A DNA stretch of 14,587 bases from an uncultured Ruminococcus sp. (GTDB lineage Bacteria; Bacillota_A; Clostridia; Oscillospirales; Acutalibacteraceae), in NCBI GenBank assembly GCA_902773395.1, contig CACYEJ010000056.1:1-14587 (forward strand), read 5' to 3'. Below are positions 14,123-14,587 of this stretch, piece by piece. The notes beneath the pieces were generated by a model that saw only the letters and a list, made by a program, of their open reading frames with translations, did no database searches and was not told the origin of the DNA. A program made the translations under genes and the position numbers. Each line of letters starts with the position of its first letter. The stretch's first letter is position 1.

Positions 14123-14587
14123 CACAACCACTCCTTTTTATCTCTGCGAACATAAAACAGCATTATCTCTTCCAGCGTTGTAGAATCAACTGCAAGACCG
14201 CTGTACTTTTCCATACAGGCACGGCGGTCACTAACCATGACCTCTGCACCAAAATCATTCATTCTTGCACTTACAATATCATTCTTATCAATGAGCTGGT
14301 AGTCAGATTTTTTGCATTTTATAATGCCATGTCTTTCAAGCACATCGTCCTTATACCCGCTCAGAAGAATTCTTCCCTTGTCAATAAAGGTTACGCTGTC
14401 CGCAATTTTTTCGAGGTCTGTTGTAATATGAGAGGACATCAGGATACTATTGGTTTCGTCCTGGAGGTATTCGAGAAAGATATCAAGTATTTCGTTTCTT
14501 ACAACCGGATCAAGTCCTGTTGTAGCTTCGTCCATTATCAGCAGCTTTGCAGAGTGAGAAAGTGCAGCCGCAATTTGCAGCTTCATC
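14122..14587 (-). CDS. ABC transporter ATP-binding protein, C-terminal part only
   Basis: The reading frame enters from the right edge, so the N-terminal half with Walker A is outside. The first visible residues, GMKLQ-like (only MKLQ inside), are the end of the ABC signature, so the Met at 14586 is internal and not a start. Next come Walker B and D-loop (LLIMDEATTGLDP) and the H-loop His (SSHITTD). About 80 further residues (DKGRILLSGYKDDVLERHG and on) form the accessory C-terminal part found in YxlF/EcsA/PmtA-like exporter ATPases. It powers the two downstream permeases, with its stop codon sharing a base with the next start. The substrate is unknown. Confidence 0.92.
   Translation of the reverse strand, partial: MKLQIAAALSHSAKLLIMDEATTGLDPVVRNEILDIFLEYLQDETNSILMSSHITTDLEKIADSVTFIDKGRILLSGYKDDVLERHGIIKCKKSDYQLIDKNDIVSARMNDFGAEVMVSDRRACMEKYSGLAVDSTTLEEIMLFYVRRDKKEWL

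Overview
The window looks like chromosome of a low-GC, Gram-positive, anaerobic Clostridia, most likely a Ruminococcus-type member of the Oscillospiraceae. This is inferred from AT-rich DNA, strong AGGAGG-type ribosome sites, near-consensus sigma-A promoters with 17-bp spacers, a CwlD-like spore-cortex amidase next to radA, an AbrB/SpoVT-type regulator and a flavin reductase-rubredoxin fusion typical of anaerobes. No transposase, phage gene, CRISPR array, tRNA or rRNA was seen.

Layout. 1-265 (-): start of an unknown two-helix membrane protein that runs off the left edge, with a clear promoter bracketed by a 9-bp dyad. 478-3359 (-): a coiled-coil protein, a CwlD-like amidase and the repair/recombination ATPase RadA, all on one strand. 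The amidase leader can fold into a 13-bp hairpin that hides its ribosome site. 3360-3688: AT-rich divergent promoter region. 3689-5039 (+): a small AbrB-family regulator and an integral-membrane acyltransferase, closed by a strong intrinsic terminator that overlaps the stop codon. 5083-5988 (-): ribonuclease Z with its own promoter.

6131-10720 (-): a probable transcription unit of a 1076-residue protein with about 20 MORN repeats, an MscS-type mechanosensitive channel and a small lipoprotein. The last two genes are separated by a long hairpin with a U-run. This is the least ordinary part of the window: no MORN-MscS-lipoprotein system is familiar to me, although the functional link is only inferred from gene order. 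10721-10971: divergent promoters, one with a dyad across its -10 and the other with a direct repeat across its -35. 10972-11742 (+): flavin reductase domain fused to two nearly identical short rubredoxin domains, followed by a bidirectional terminator.

11825-14587 (-): an operon running in from the right edge with an ABC ATPase (partial), two related ABC-2 permeases and a CPBP-family membrane protein. The genes are coupled by one-base TGATG overlaps and one 11-base overlap. The composition suggests a small-peptide exporter or self-protection module. In several genes the longest open frame begins at a GTG or TTG inside or upstream of the ribosome site; the ATG with a well-spaced site was chosen instead.
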